Shown piece by piece: positions 9,656 to 20,668 of a stretch of 64,000 nt of DNA (position 1 is its first letter; every line of letters begins with the position of its first letter). This DNA comes from Yponomeuta sedellus (taxonomy: Eukaryota > Arthropoda > Insecta > Lepidoptera > Yponomeutidae). The notes beneath the pieces are model-generated. The model was not told the origin of the DNA. It saw nothing but the letters and a program-made list of their open reading frames with translations, and did not search any database. The stretch covers positions 5,001,501-5,065,500 of the forward strand of contig OW203732.1 in the NCBI GenBank assembly GCA_934045075.1. Reading direction: 5' to 3'. The position numbers and the translations under genes were made by a program.

Positions 9656-12600
9656 TTAAATTTTTATTCCACTGTTCATAATGAATTTATATAAGGGGGC
9701 GAAAAAGGTAGGATTGCTAAGTAGATTTGGAAGAAGAGTTGGTGTAGGGACACCCGTTTCGCAGCTGATTGTGTCAAGTTCCGTGATAAGTATTAATCTG
9801 TGCAATTTAAATTCTTGACAGTTGAGCACGAGATGGTTTAGGTCGGCGTTTTCAGTTCCACAGTAAATGCAGTTCGAATCTTGGGCTAGGCTGAGTCTAT
9901 AAAGGTGAGCTTGGGTTTGGCAGTGGCCGAATCTCATTCTGTTTAGGGTGGTTATGTATTTCCGGCAGTTTATGTCTTTTTTCCGATGGTACCAAGGTTG
10001 GGCGGGCGGGCTTCCTTGGATGTCTCTATACCAGCTTCCTTTCTCTTTACTGATCTCATTCCAGTAGTTGCACCATATTGCTTTCAGATTCTCATTCAGA
10101 TGAACATGGAGATCAGTAAATGGCAATTTGAGGTCTGTAGAGTGATCCTCGTCAGGGTCCAGATTTGCAGCTCGATCGACGACTTCATTTCCAGTGATAC
10201 CCCAGTGAGCAGGTACCCACATTAACTTAACTACCTTACCACTAACTAACAAACTATTTAACAAATTCTTTATATTATAGATGAGATAATTTACATTATA
10301 ACGAAGGCAGTTACCTTCTAAAGCTAATAATACACTGAGTGAGTCAGTAAATATAATTATATTACAAGTATCAATATTTTGAACGTAAATTAAAGCTTGA
10401 TGGATAGCATAAGCTTCGGCGGTAAAAATGCTACATCTAGTGTCAATTTTAAAACATTTAGTTTTCTTTAACTGAGGGTCAAAAAATGCTGAGTTTACCC
10501 TATCAACTGTTTTAGAGCCATCAGTATAGATGGAATACAGATGATTATTTTCCAGGAAAGCAAGTAAATCTTGTTGGTTCGTAATGCATGGTTTATGTAC
10601 AAAATTATTTTTCAATAGAATATCGAGATCCATCCTATAGAGGGGCCACAAATTATCCTGATGCAAATTTTTTGTTAAATCATTCAAATGTAAAACTATT
10701 CTTAATAAGGTTGGTATGTTACCATTTAATATCTGATTAAAATTTGCATAAGGAGCCACTGAATTGCCCAATTCAGTGGCATGCATTGGTAAAATGTGAT
10801 CTAAGACAACTCTATTATTTTTAGTTAACATTTTCAAACAGAACCTTTCAGCTAGCTGTAGACGTCTAAGATGTAAAGGGGGAATGCAAGCCTCACATTG
10901 CATTGCATTAATTGGAGTAGAGCACATAGCCCCTGTAATAATTCTCAAAGCTTTATTCTGAATAACTTCTAATTTCTTCAGCAAAGCAAGGCTTGCCCCC
11001 ATATAAGCAATTGAGCTATAATCGAAATGGCTGCGCATAATGCTCTTATATAACATAGATAATATTTTTGGGTCAGACCCCCAATGTACTCCTGCCAGAG
11101 ACCGAAGTATATTAAGGGCTTTGGAGGCGTTTTTGATGATATAATTTATGTGAGATTCAAATGTTAGCCTATGATCCAGCAATATACCAAGAAACTTCTT
11201 TTCTTTCAACCAAGGTATAGGGAGATTATTGTATTCTACCAAACTATTACAAGGAGAAAGCCTTTTGGAGAAAAGCATAGCTCCACTCTTTAATGGATTT
11301 ATAACCAATTTGAGCTTATTAAAATAATAATTATGCACTTGAGAGAGGGCTAAATTTAAATTATTTACAGCTATATTTACATCCTTATGTACAGAGTATA
11401 TTAACAAATCATCTGCATACTGCAGGAATTGAACTCCAGTCTGGGTCAGATATTTATTTATCTGAGATGTATAAATATTGTACAATAAAGGGGATATGGT
11501 TGCTCCTTGCATAGTACCTTTAAAAACTTGTCCTGGTCCGTGTAGTATGTTGTTAAATTTAACATACATAGTCCTATCATAAAGAAAATGAAATATCCAT
11601 TTACAGACATGTCCTGGCATACCAATCTCTGATAAAATTCCTGCCAATACAGATGGATCAACATTATCAAAAGCTCCCTGTACATCAAGAAATGCACATA
11701 CGGTGGCTGATTGGCTGTGAAAGGAATTCCTGATGTCAGAGATGAGTGAAGTAAAGCTCTCTGTAGCACTACGACCCTTCCTGAAGCCGAATTGCTGCTC
11801 TGGTAAGATTTTATTCTGCTCTACGTAATGGTCTAATCTGGTTTTAAGCATAAACTCAAACAATTTACCTACACATGAGGATAAAGAAATTGGTCTATAT
11901 GAATTAAAGTCATCACTAGACTTGTCTGGTTTCAATATAGGAATAACGCATTGTGTTTTCCAAGCTTCAGGAATGGACTGAGTCATCCACAATACATTGT
12001 ACATTTCCAATAACGATTTTTGGGCATCAACATGCATGTTCCTAATAAGCTTGTAAGGAATGTCATCTAATCCTGGGGTTGTATCTTTTCTATATTTGAT
12101 AGCAAATGTGAATTCTGCAAAGGAAAATGGTTCTGAAAGATGAGCACAATTACTATTCCCTGTGTTATTAAAGATTTCATTTAATGAGTTTATGTCTATG
12201 TTTTTTTCAGGAGGAGACGGTGGAGCATATTTATCAATGAAGGCTGGAATCCATTCGTCGTTTTTGGGCATTTTGGGTAATGTTACACGTTTGAATCTTT
12301 TGATGTAATTCCAAATAGTGCTTATAGGTGTATACCTGTTAAAAGATTCAACTAATTTAGTCCATCCGTATTTCTTCTTTTCTTTTAATAATCTTTTTTT
12401 AAAAGCATTTAATTTTTTATATTCAATGTAACTCGACATATTACCATTACTTCTATACATATTTAGAGCTTCTTTACTTTTATTAACAGCATCTGAGCAT
12501 TCATTGTCCCACCAAGGAACAGGCTTTTTAATGACAATGCTATTAGTTTTCCTTAGCTTTGGAATAGTGACATCTTTAATCTGATTAAGTTCTTCGCAAA

Positions 12601-13417
12601 AATCATTGTAAGTTTTGACTGGGTTACTACTGTCTATATTAAATTGCCCTAATATTCTCTCTGTTTCAGATGCATAAGCCTGCCAATCTGCTTTATTATA
12701 AAGATATCGATCAGCGGAATTACCAATATCGTATTTATGAATTGTGGTGTGAATTGTTATAACTGTTGGAAAATGATAGCTGCCCATCGCATCATCATGA
12801 ACTGTCCACTCGCAAAGAGGAGCAACAGAAGGACTGACAGAAGAAATATCAATTGCAGAAGGCATTTTAGAAGGACTACCTACAGTGGTAGGAAAACCAG
12901 TGTTTAATATACATAGATCATACTCATCGAGTGTGTTATAGATCTCATTACCGCGAGAGTTAGACCTCAAACACCCAAAAGCGACGTGATGGGCGTTGAG
13001 ATCGCCCGAAAAAAGCATTGGTTTCGGTAACATATTCAAAATCTGTTTGAGTCTTCTGCACTGAAATCTACGGTTATCATTAGGAGGCGGTATATAACTA
13101 CAGAGAATTGATAAATTACCAGCATTGGTTTGTAAGATTATTGCAGCAGAATGCATAAAATTGTAAAAAGGAACAGAGACAGTAGAGAATTTCAAATTGG
13201 ATTTAACTAAAATTGCTACACCTCCTCGTCCATCTTTCCCGTCTTGTCGAATTATATTGTAATTAGGAATATTAAAAGTGCTATTGTTCCTAAGCCAAGT
13301 CTCATTTAAAAGACAAACGTCTACATCATTATTTAATAAAAATGAAATTAATAATGGCTTCTTGTTAATAACTCCTTCTACATTAAACTGTACTATTGTA
13401 ATAAATGATTTATCCAT
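9656..13417 (-). CDS. Retrotransposon ORF2: endonuclease, reverse transcriptase, RNase H
   Basis: 1253 codons. Residues about 1-220 are an AP-type endonuclease (QFNVEGV, NETWL, GRGGVAILVK, SGDLNAHH). Residues about 430-720 are the reverse transcriptase (PGLDDIPYKLI, FLDVQGAFDNVD, MQGATISPLLYNIY, QYADDLLIYS). Residues about 970-1110 are RNase H (YTDGSK, FTAEAYAI, FTDSLSVLLALEG, WVPAHWGITGNEVVDRAA). A C-terminal zinc-like motif, CIYCGTENADLNHLVLNC, follows. RNase H after the RT is typical of the I group. All catalytic motifs look intact, including the YADD box. Its ATG overlaps the ORF1 stop by 8 nt. Confidence 0.93.
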   Translation of the reverse strand: MDKSFITIVQFNVEGVINKKPLLISFLLNNDVDVCLLNETWLRNNSTFNIPNYNIIRQDGKDGRGGVAILVKSNLKFSTVSVPFYNFMHSAAIILQTNAGNLSILCSYIPPPNDNRRFQCRRLKQILNMLPKPMLFSGDLNAHHVAFGCLRSNSRGNEIYNTLDEYDLCILNTGFPTTVGSPSKMPSAIDISSVSPSVAPLCEWTVHDDAMGSYHFPTVITIHTTIHKYDIGNSADRYLYNKADWQAYASETERILGQFNIDSSNPVKTYNDFCEELNQIKDVTIPKLRKTNSIVIKKPVPWWDNECSDAVNKSKEALNMYRSNGNMSSYIEYKKLNAFKKRLLKEKKKYGWTKLVESFNRYTPISTIWNYIKRFKRVTLPKMPKNDEWIPAFIDKYAPPSPPEKNIDINSLNEIFNNTGNSNCAHLSEPFSFAEFTFAIKYRKDTTPGLDDIPYKLIRNMHVDAQKSLLEMYNVLWMTQSIPEAWKTQCVIPILKPDKSSDDFNSYRPISLSSCVGKLFEFMLKTRLDHYVEQNKILPEQQFGFRKGRSATESFTSLISDIRNSFHSQSATVCAFLDVQGAFDNVDPSVLAGILSEIGMPGHVCKWIFHFLYDRTMYVKFNNILHGPGQVFKGTMQGATISPLLYNIYTSQINKYLTQTGVQFLQYADDLLIYSVHKDVNIAVNNLNLALSQVHNYYFNKLKLVINPLKSGAMLFSKRLSPCNSLVEYNNLPIPWLKEKKFLGILLDHRLTFESHINYIIKNASKALNILRSLAGVHWGSDPKILSMLYKSIMRSHFDYSSIAYMGASLALLKKLEVIQNKALRIITGAMCSTPINAMQCEACIPPLHLRRLQLAERFCLKMLTKNNRVVLDHILPMHATELGNSVAPYANFNQILNGNIPTLLRIVLHLNDLTKNLHQDNLWPLYRMDLDILLKNNFVHKPCITNQQDLLAFLENNHLYSIYTDGSKTVDRVNSAFFDPQLKKTKCFKIDTRCSIFTAEAYAIHQALIYVQNIDTCNIIIFTDSLSVLLALEGNCLRYNVNYLIYNIKNLLNSLLVSGKVVKLMWVPAHWGITGNEVVDRAANLDPDEDHSTDLKLPFTDLHVHLNENLKAIWCNYWNEISKEKGSWYRDIQGSPPAQPWYHRKKDINCRKYITTLNRMRFGHCQTQAHLYRLSLAQDSNCIYCGTENADLNHLVLNCQEFKLHRLILITELDTISCETGVPTPTLLPNLLSNPTFFAPLYKFIMNSGIKI

Positions 13418-14576
13418 TATTCTGTAGTGATTTAATCAACACTTCCTGCACAATGGAAGCATTGATTTTGGGCAAATTACCATTCGCCAATGTTACCAAA
13501 GCTCCTACCAAACCATTTAAGATGAAGTCGCTCTTGACTATTTCTTTGACTAAATTTGAATTTGAGATCACAAGTTGTGGAGGTTCTGTTACTATGGGTT
13601 TTGTGGGAGCCCTAGCAATCATTGGCGAAGGCTTGGCTTTCAGTGGAGGGAAGTTCGAGTTGTAGTTTTTGACAATATTGTCTTGTTTTTTGGCTGAAGC
13701 AGCAATTTTTGCATAGTTAGTCCTATTAACATGTTCTTCTAACTTGTTTTTTTTAACTGGACAGTCTCTGGAAATTGCCAAGTGAGGCCCTTGGCAGTTG
13801 ATACATTTCAATTCATCCTCTTTGTCGCATTTTGTGAAGTGGTGCTCACCAGAGCAGATAGAGCACTTCTGCAGTCCTTTACAGAACTTCGCTCCATGGT
13901 TAAATCTGAAGCACTTAAAGCACTGCAGAAGTGGTGCTCTGTACTCATTGACCTTAAATCTATACAGATCTAGGTATACATACTCCGGTAGTGTCTGTGA
14001 CAAGAAAGTCACAGACACTGAACTGTACGGAACAATTTCTCCGTCGACCTTGCGGGTAAAGCGCCTTACGCCTACAATTTCAAATTCTGCTGCAAGTTTC
14101 TTAAACAGTTCTTCATTCGTGATACTTGTTGGAACGAAGCGAAGGACCCCAATAGTCTCTACAGACCTCGCGGGAATATAGGCTCTAAAGCCCTGTTTCT
14201 TCAGCAGTTCGTCATTCGTCAGGAAGTTGTTCGCATTGGAAGCTTGTCCAAAGCACACACCAATTTTATTAGCATTGATGCGCTTGATGCCCACCACGCC
14301 CTTGACGTCATTTTTGAAGATCGTGTTTAGCTGGTCAGGGTTTTTATTACCAATTCTGCCATTTTCGGATTCAACAAAGACAATGAATTCATCGCTCACC
14401 AAATTTTCCGCGTACAGCCGCCTGTAACCTGGTTTCAGATATGGCTTGAATCCATCATCCTGCTGCTGCTCGCCGTGATGTTCGCGTCCATGGTCCTCAG
14501 TTCGCCCCCTCTTTAATTTGGGAGGAGGTTCATCCTCGGAAAGCCCAGGGGGCTTTGCCCCCGGGCGATCTTTCAT
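13410..14576 (-). CDS. Retrotransposon ORF1: Gag-like protein with three zinc knuckles
   Basis: 388 codons, starting MKDRPGAKPPGLSEDEPPPK with a basic KLKRGR tract. The centre (about residues 75-210) is the Jockey/I-type Gag region. Three Cys-rich knuckles follow at about residues 218-275: CFKCFRFNHGAKFC (CX2CX4HX4C), CSICSGEHHFTKC (CX2CX3HX4C) and CINCQGPHLAISRDC (CX2CX3HX6C). Binds the element's RNA in this family. An 11-bp perfect hairpin (GTGTCTGTGAC, 6-nt loop) lies inside at 13989-14016. Confidence 0.9.
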   Translation of the reverse strand: MKDRPGAKPPGLSEDEPPPKLKRGRTEDHGREHHGEQQQDDGFKPYLKPGYRRLYAENLVSDEFIVFVESENGRIGNKNPDQLNTIFKNDVKGVVGIKRINANKIGVCFGQASNANNFLTNDELLKKQGFRAYIPARSVETIGVLRFVPTSITNEELFKKLAAEFEIVGVRRFTRKVDGEIVPYSSVSVTFLSQTLPEYVYLDLYRFKVNEYRAPLLQCFKCFRFNHGAKFCKGLQKCSICSGEHHFTKCDKEDELKCINCQGPHLAISRDCPVKKNKLEEHVNRTNYAKIAASAKKQDNIVKNYNSNFPPLKAKPSPMIARAPTKPIVTEPPQLVISNSNLVKEIVKSDFILNGLVGALVTLANGNLPKINASIVQEVLIKSLQNNG

Positions 14577-14722
14577 CTCGCCGAACCTAACGACGATGTT
14601 TTAAATACTTTTAGCGTAAGTTTATCGAGTTTTAACAATTTTCAGAAATATTTTTGAAAAATTTTCAAAAAACGCGCCTATCCTCTTCAAAAGCCCGCCA
14701 AAATTTTTTCTCAAACCGTTGT

Positions 14723-15927
14723 CAACGTTGACCACAGAATAATACGTTGACAAGTAGTGTTGTACCCACAGAATAAGAAGTTCTTATTCTGAGGTTGTAT
14801 CCATTTCATGTTTCTTGAACGCGTTGTTGTTGAAGTAGGTAGGTATTGACATACCAAATGTAAAGATTGGGCGTGTGGATTTTGCTTCAAGTAACGCCAT
14901 CTTTTGGCTCGTAGCATAGGTAAATGACGTTTATATTGCGGTTTTCTTTCTTTCAAAAGTCAGTACTAGATGGCGGTGTTTAAAAAAGGATTTTTATAAC
15001 TATAAAATAACGTGGAGTAGGGACTGCTTTTGTACTGACAAAAGCAGTCTAATTGTGTTTTTATTTGAACCACTTTTTACCATTACAGTATTGGAGTCCA
15101 AAAACAGCCCTAGGACAGACCAAAATTGTACAACTAGAATCCCATGAGGGCTACGGGACTCTAGTTCTAGTTGTAATTAGGTGGAGTGTTTATCAAGTAT
15201 CTCTCGTCGTCAGGCGAGTGGCAGTTGCAGCAGGGCTTGTTGGGCGAGCATCAGTCTGTATTACCTAACTTTCCACTCTATCGGGTTAAGCGTTTAGACG
15301 ACTCTAAAGTGTCCTATTCCTATGTAATAAAATCTAATAGAATATGTAGGTTCACAGTCCCGAGGCGCGTTCAGAGACAGGTGGTGGTAGCAGCTCTCTG
15401 CCTCTGTCGCTGTGGTGTGTGGCGGTGTCTGCTTATCTGCCTGTAATTCAACATAGGTTTAATTGATCGAATGTCACGTCTCTGAAACACGCAAACGGAG
15501 TTGACTTCGTGAGGAAATCATCTTGTAAGGAAAAATGAATTCTGCAGGACGAAATAATATTTAGATTTTTAAGTTTAATTTAATTTCTTGTACCCGCCGG
15601 CCGCACGTTTGGGGCGAGTTTTAAGGATGTATGAAAGAACTGTTAACTACGTGGCGCGGCCACCTGTGGCTGTGGTTGATCGAAATCAGAGGTTTGTATT
15701 GGAAACTATTATCTAGTATCCACTGGATTGATTGACGTTAATTTTTATATTTTTAAGCTACTCCAGCTGTTTAATTCATACATATTTTGACACTTCCGAG
15801 TCGTTAAAATGGACAACCCACCTCAGTGTATCGTTACATTAATTAATCTGAGGTTAGCCTGAATTTTTTCAACGTTGCCATATGTTATCTATAGTTTCCT
15901 CAGATAGTTTCCATGCCACTGTAATGT
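14723..15927. other. Intergenic, no gene seen
   Basis: Contains a perfect 10-bp stem hairpin at 15023-15050 (GACTGCTTTT, 8-nt loop). Short open frames here have no recognisable motif. The missing first exon and promoter of stc could lie here or in 9217-9488, but I see no decisive signal. Confidence 0.4.
14768..14790. repeat. 11-bp palindrome beside the LINE insertion site
   Basis: CAGAATAAGAA, one base, then its complement. AT-rich surroundings. Function unknown. Confidence 0.7.
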
Positions 15928-16140
15928 TCTTTATGCCACACCTGGCAATAAAGTGGCTTTTCCGCACGCTGCGCGTACGGAAAAAGCCGCTTTCTGGCCA
16001 AGTGTAGACATAAAAAGATGTACACAACACGGGAGGTAATAAAGAAAGCTCTCGATCGCATATTTACGTCCCTCGTTTGTAGCTCGGGCCGCAAACTTCT
16101 GCGATCTCGGCCTTTCTTTGTATTACCACCCTAGTTGTGT
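15928..16140 (+). repeat. Double-hairpin interspersed repeat, copy 1
   Basis: A ~210-bp repeat, also present inverted at 30878-31098. It contains two foldbacks: a GC-rich one centred on gcacgctgcgcgtac (about 15948-15991; AAAGTGGCTTTTTCCG-type arms), and a looser one with arms ggtaataaagaaagctctcg and its diverged complement (about 16035-16130). No coding capacity. Class unknown. Confidence 0.7.
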
Positions 16141-16249
16141 AATGTACTATTATAATCAGTGATACCATAGTATTACACCGTAGTAAACAGTATGATCCTT
16201 TTTTGCATAAGCGCTCGTGGCCTAGGCGAACCGAGTGATTGGAATCAAT

Positions 16250-16585
16250 CACTTGGTTAAGCAACAACAGGCACGGTCAGGTACAGGATGGGTGGGCGTC
16301 CCGTAACTACCGTTAGTGGCATTTTTCCGAGCGCTTCCGTGCCTCGCAAGGCACGTTAAGCCGTTGGTGCCGGCTGTCATATAATAGCAGTCGTTAAGCC
16401 ATGTCAGAGCCCTTATGGGCGGCTTGATAACTTCTGACAGTAAGGCCCGCCACTGTCTTACAATCCTCCACCAACCCGGACTTGGCCCCCGTGGTGGGGT
16501 ATGGCCTAACCTCCTGCGATGCAGGAAGAGACCCGTGCCCCAACAGTGGGGACATACAAGGGTTGATAACTGTCATGGAACAATG
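16250..16585 (+). mobile_element. LINE 3'-end fragment ending acatacaagggttgat
   Basis: About 330 bp starting gcaacaacaggcacggtcag and ending at the 3' motif ccccaacagtggggacatac. A second long copy lies at 38083-38370. Shorter copies are at 29690-29870, 33350-33500, 35740-35885 and 50065-50230 (minus). It looks like the 3'UTR of one LINE family. Confidence 0.65.
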
Positions 16586-17152
16586 AATCCCACCATAAAT
16601 GTAAAACACAATTTTAATTTTTTTACCTAGAAGTTATTCTTGATAAAAAATTATGATATTTCATATAGAACTTGCCATGTTCCTAGTTTTGATTCAAGGA
16701 AAAACTTGTGTGATTTTGTAATTTTTGATGAAACTTTTTAGAGGGTTTTAGAGGATAGTAAATAATTACAACTAATATTTGTGATGTACCCGGAATAGGT
16801 ACCTGTCTATAGGTACCTAATACTTTCAAGAGCGCTTCCTTCTTTACATGTCTCTGTAAATTGGTTGTACCAACATAATATGGTAATGTTCGTAAATATT
16901 GCAATATTTCAGACTCTGAAATAAGAAGGCAAGTTGAAATAAAATAGTGAACGTCAGTTGTAGAGTTCTCATGACCTATTTAAACCTAATCGATTTAGTT
17001 TGCATTATTGACTAGTTATCGCCGGTGGGTAAGACCACAAATTAGAAAGGTAAGACCGCGCTGAACATAGACTAAAATACTGTTTGTATCCAGTATGTTA
17101 GTCTAGTAGTTGGTCCAGCGATCTGATGTAATTGGAGCACCTTGGAACGATG

Positions 17153-18009
17153 TTTATCTTTTACAATAATAATAAACACAGAAACGACTTCAATTGTGGC
17201 TTTATTTGCAGATATGTAGTAATATTTTAATAAAACAGAAAACTTGATAAAAACGGATAAGCTGGTAAAATAGTCAGATCTGGTCGAAGGGTAAAGTAGT
17301 AGTGATGAAAAATGAGGGAAATTGAATAATGTGTGACGTAATTTTAATATTTGAAAATTATAGATAGAAAAAGAAATAAAAAGGGTGTGAAGAGTTTTGC
17401 ACCGTTACACTACCCGGGGGGCAACCGGTAAAAAAAAATTTAAATATATTTATTAAAAAAATATATTTAAAAAAAGTTTTTTTTATAAGTATATAATTTT
17501 GTCGCAATTATAAAATTAAAATTTAAACACAAGGTCGATGAAGGTCTGGAATGGGGGTTGGGTAAGTAAATTTATACTTAAATATTAAAATAAAATATAA
17601 TATAAACTAAAATATGGAAGATGTAAAAAATTTAGAGGGTGTGGGTGATATTTACAGCGTTTTTACACAGATTTCTGTTTTATTAAAATATCACTACATA
17701 ATTATCTACTTACAAATACAGCCCCACGTTGGGCGCCAGTGGAACGATGTATATCTTTTATAATAATAATAATAAACACAGGAACGACTTCAATTGTGGC
17801 TTTATTTGTAGATACGTAGTAATATATTAATAAAACAGAAAACTGTATAAAAACGGATAAGCAGGTAAAATAGTCAGATCTGGTCGAAGGGTAAAGTAGT
17901 AGTGATGAAAAATGAGGGAAATGGAATAATGTGTGACGTAATTTAAATATTTGAAAATGATAGATAGAAAAAGAAATAAAAAGGATGTGAAGAGGTTTGC
18001 ACCGTTACA
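17153..18009 (-). mobile_element. Small non-autonomous LTR retrotransposon (TRIM-like), tRNA-Lys primed
   Basis: LTRs at 17153-17409 and 17740-18009 start TGGAACGATG and end CACCGTTACA. A 4-bp duplication ACCT lies at 17149-17152 and 18010-18013. The primer binding site is on the minus strand at 17738-17721, TGGCGCCCAACGTGGGGC, exactly complementary to the 3' end of insect tRNA-Lys(CUU). Only ~330 bp lie between the LTRs, with no ORF, so it must be mobilised in trans. A relative is at 24473-26217 in the opposite orientation. Confidence 0.88.
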
Positions 18010-18340
18010 ACCTTACATCTTATTTGGCGAATTGTCTCCTTTCCGAAGTATAACAGACCTATAACATTAGTGATGTAGTATCACATTAAAATGGAGCGAC
18101 TGCCGAGCGAGCGCGGCGCGGTCACGAAGCAATCCGGGTTTTGGACACCTATAAGCAAAATGGATTCTGACAAGGAAAGGCCATTGCTGGCTTTGTTAAT
18201 CATAATAATCTCAAGTTGTGTTGCAGAATTACTGTGAAATTCTCGATTCCGACATTCATAAACTGTGACGCTGTAACTGTAAAATTGTAACAAAACTGTA
18301 ACTGTAAAATTTATAGCTGTACGGAGCTGTAAATAATAGT

Positions 18341-18494
18341 AGGACATATATATTGGCTCAGTTGGGAGAGCGCTGGCACGGTTAGCCAGAGGACGTGGGT
18401 TCGAGTCCCGCGGAATTTTTAGCCTCTAAATAGGTTTTTAAAATTGTCCTTAGCACGGGTTAGTGCATTAAAAAGAATATAAGGACATATATAT
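18341..18494 (+). mobile_element. SINE family A copy with 13-bp target duplication
   Basis: Direct repeats AGGACATATATAT at 18341-18353 and 18482-18494. tRNA-like head (GGCTCAGTTGGGAGAGC; B box GGTTCGAGTCC), then tttttagcctctaaatagg and a body ending tagtgcattaaaaa. The left foldback arm is missing in this copy. Confidence 0.8.
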
Positions 18495-18788
18495 ATTTAT
18501 GGGTTACCAAATGCTAAGTATCAGCTAGGGAAGTAATTATGGGAGGGTGAGAAATTACTTATTTCTATCCCTATATTCTGCATCTTTTTATTGGGCGGAA
18601 TTTTCGCCTTGATGAGGTGTGAAAATATGTCATGTGCCTATCTTCGTTACTATAATATTAAGGATTATTTAGATTACAATGATGTCTAGAATTTAAGTAT
18701 GTAAAATGCACGAGTCTTGTAAAAATTGTGTAAACTCTGTTAATTAAGGACTTTGATACTAAGTTTGGAGTTTCTTAGTCCATTTTTT

Positions 18789-18897
18789 CTCCAAAATGAT
18801 CTAGATTTTGAAATGGACACCTATTTTTACTTATAACGTTCATTAAGCCGCAGTATCTGCGCTACTTTGAATGAAACCTTTTCATTTCTTACAGAAC
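18789..18897 (+). repeat. Short interspersed repeat, copy 1
   Basis: About 105 bp (aatgatctagattttgaaat ... cattaagccgcag ... tttcatttc) also found at 55405-55515. The tail resembles the attcatttc tails of lepidopteran retroposons. Confidence 0.6.
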
Positions 18898-19062
18898 AGG
18901 CTGGGTTACCTAGGAGATCTACCAGTATTTTATAACCCACTTTGTAACTACAAAGCGGGTTATAAAAGACTTACGAAGTCTATAAAAGACTGCGACTGCG
19001 GGAATTGCTATTACTTACTAAATGAAAAAATAAATAAATTGTCTTTTATAAATGAATACGCA

Positions 19063-19068
19063 TTTATT
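19063..19068 (-). terminator. Possible catalase polyadenylation signal
   Basis: AATAAA on the minus strand about 130 bp downstream of the catalase stop codon. A plausible distance, but the region is AT-rich, so chance is possible. Confidence 0.35.
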
Positions 19069-19198
19069 ATTTGCTTCAGTTGCTTCTTCAAAACAGAAAC
19101 AGCTTATCAAATGCGATTAGTAAATAAATGCCGTAAAAATATTTACAATTCGTGACAATATAAAAAAAGGTACAATCAACGTTTCAGAAGTGGGCAAT

Positions 19199-20668
19199 TT
19201 ACAAGTTGGCGTGGTACTTGTTGAAAGGCGCGAGGCCGCTGGCAATTTTGCTGCCCAGCTCGGGATGCACCTGCGAGAAGTTCTTGATGGCGCGCTCCTG
19301 AAGGAAGGCAGCTGCGTCCTTGAGATGGCCCACGATATTGCTGACCAGACGCGCCCTGGCAGCATCGTCCAGGACGTTCTTATAGAAGGCCGTTGCCTGC
19401 GTGAAGTTGTCCTCGGTCTGACCACTGTCGTAGCGGTCGATGTCACCGCTGACGGTCTCACGCGGCTGCAGGCGCTGCGCGCGCGGGCACTCCTGCGGGC
19501 CCGAGAACGAGTTGGGGAAGTAGTTGGGGCAGCCTTCTTGGTTGTTGGTGATGTTTTGAGGCCCGTCACGCTGGTAGTTGGCCGTGGTCACGCGGTATGG
19601 GCAGTTCACCGGGATCTGCAGGAAGTTGGCGCCCAGGCGGTGGCGGTGCGTGTCGCTGTAAGCGAACAGGCGGCCCTGCAACATCTTGTCGGGTGAAGCC
19701 TCGATGCCGGGCACCAGGTTGGAGGGGCTGAACGCGATCTGCTCCACCTCGGCGAAATAGTTCTTGGGATTCTTGTCCAGGGTAATTTTACCGACAGGGA
19801 TGAGAGGGTACTCGCTGTGGGGCCAAACTTTAGTCAGATCGAATGGGTTAAACTTGCTCTTTTCGGCTTCTGCCACGGTCATGACTTGGATGTACAAAGT
19901 CCAGGTTGGGTAATCTCCCTTGGCGATCGCATTGTACAAGTCTCTAATGGAGTAGTCTGGGTCACTGCCCGAAAGATCGTTGGCTTTTTCGGCAGACAAG
20001 TTCTTAATGCCCTGGTCTGTTTTGTAGTGGAATTTAACCCAGTGAGCGACACCCTGCGCATTGACCAGCTTGAAGGTGTGGGAGCCGTATCCGTTCATGA
20101 ACCTGTAGCCGTCGGGGATACCGCGGTCGGCAAACAGGAATAGCGTCTGGTGGGTGGTCTCGGGCCTCAGAGTGATGAAGTCCCAAAACATATCGGGGTC
20201 CTTCAGGTGAGTGGCTGGGTTCCTCTTCTGGGTGTGAATGAAGCTGGGGAAGAGGGTAGGGTCCCTAATGAAGAAGATGGGTGTGTTGTTGCCGACGATA
20301 TCCCAGTTGCCGTCGTCGGTGTAGAACTTGACGGCAAAGCCGCGGGGGTCGCGCACGGTGTCGGCCGAGCCGCTTTCACCGCCGACGGTGGAGAAGCGGA
20401 CGGCGAGGGGCGTCTTCTTGCCGATGGACTCGAAGACCTTGGCGGCGGAGTATTTCGTAATGTCGTGGGTGACCTCAAAGGTGCCGAAGGCGCCGGCACC
20501 CTTAGCATGCACCACGCGCTCGGGGATGCGCTCGCGGTCGAAGGCGGAGATCTCGTCTAGGAACTGCACATCCTGCAGCAGCGCCGGCCCGTTCTTGCCA
20601 ACGGTGGCGATGGCGGTCTTCACGCCGACTGGGGCACCGGACTTGGTGGTGATGTAGTTGGGAGAGTC
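19199..20668 (-). CDS. Cat: Catalase exon 2
   Basis: 489 codons plus stop, starting [19 protein letters not shown] after acceptor AATTTCAG. Carries all catalytic and haem-binding residues. Confidence 0.96.
   Translation of the reverse strand, partial: DSPNYITTKSGAPVGVKTAIATVGKNGPALLQDVQFLDEISAFDRERIPERVVHAKGAGAFGTFEVTHDITKYSAAKVFESIGKKTPLAVRFSTVGGESGSADTVRDPRGFAVKFYTDDGNWDIVGNNTPIFFIRDPTLFPSFIHTQKRNPATHLKDPDMFWDFITLRPETTHQTLFLFADRGIPDGYRFMNGYGSHTFKLVNAQGVAHWVKFHYKTDQGIKNLSAEKANDLSGSDPDYSIRDLYNAIAKGDYPTWTLYIQVMTVAEAEKSKFNPFDLTKVWPHSEYPLIPVGKITLDKNPKNYFAEVEQIAFSPSNLVPGIEASPDKMLQGRLFAYSDTHRHRLGANFLQIPVNCPYRVTTANYQRDGPQNITNNQEGCPNYFPNSFSGPQECPRAQRLQPRETVSGDIDRYDSGQTEDNFTQATAFYKNVLDDAARARLVSNIVGHLKDAAAFLQERAIKNFSQVHPELGSKIASGLAPFNKYHANL

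Larger units (their letters stand above)
9489..14722 (-). mobile_element. Full-length non-LTR retrotransposon (I/Jockey group, RNase H-bearing) with 12-bp target duplication
   Basis: The element is 9501-14710, flanked by TCAAACCGTTGT at 9489-9500 and 14711-14722. On the minus strand it has a short 5'UTR (14710-14577), ORF1 (14576-13410), ORF2 (13417-9656), a 3'UTR of about 140 bp with AATAAA-like sequence absent but a poly(A) tail (T run at 9500-9515). Both ORFs are uninterrupted. It lies in the stc promoter-side region, in the same orientation as stc. The exact target duplication and open ORFs indicate recent insertion. Confidence 0.9.

Noticed and set aside
16394..16630. 71-codon frames on both strands
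   Set aside because: They lie in a LINE 3'UTR fragment that recurs across the window with different frames.
19190..20657. Plus-strand open frames of 108-168 codons
   Set aside because: Antisense shadows of catalase exon 2 caused by high GC at third positions.
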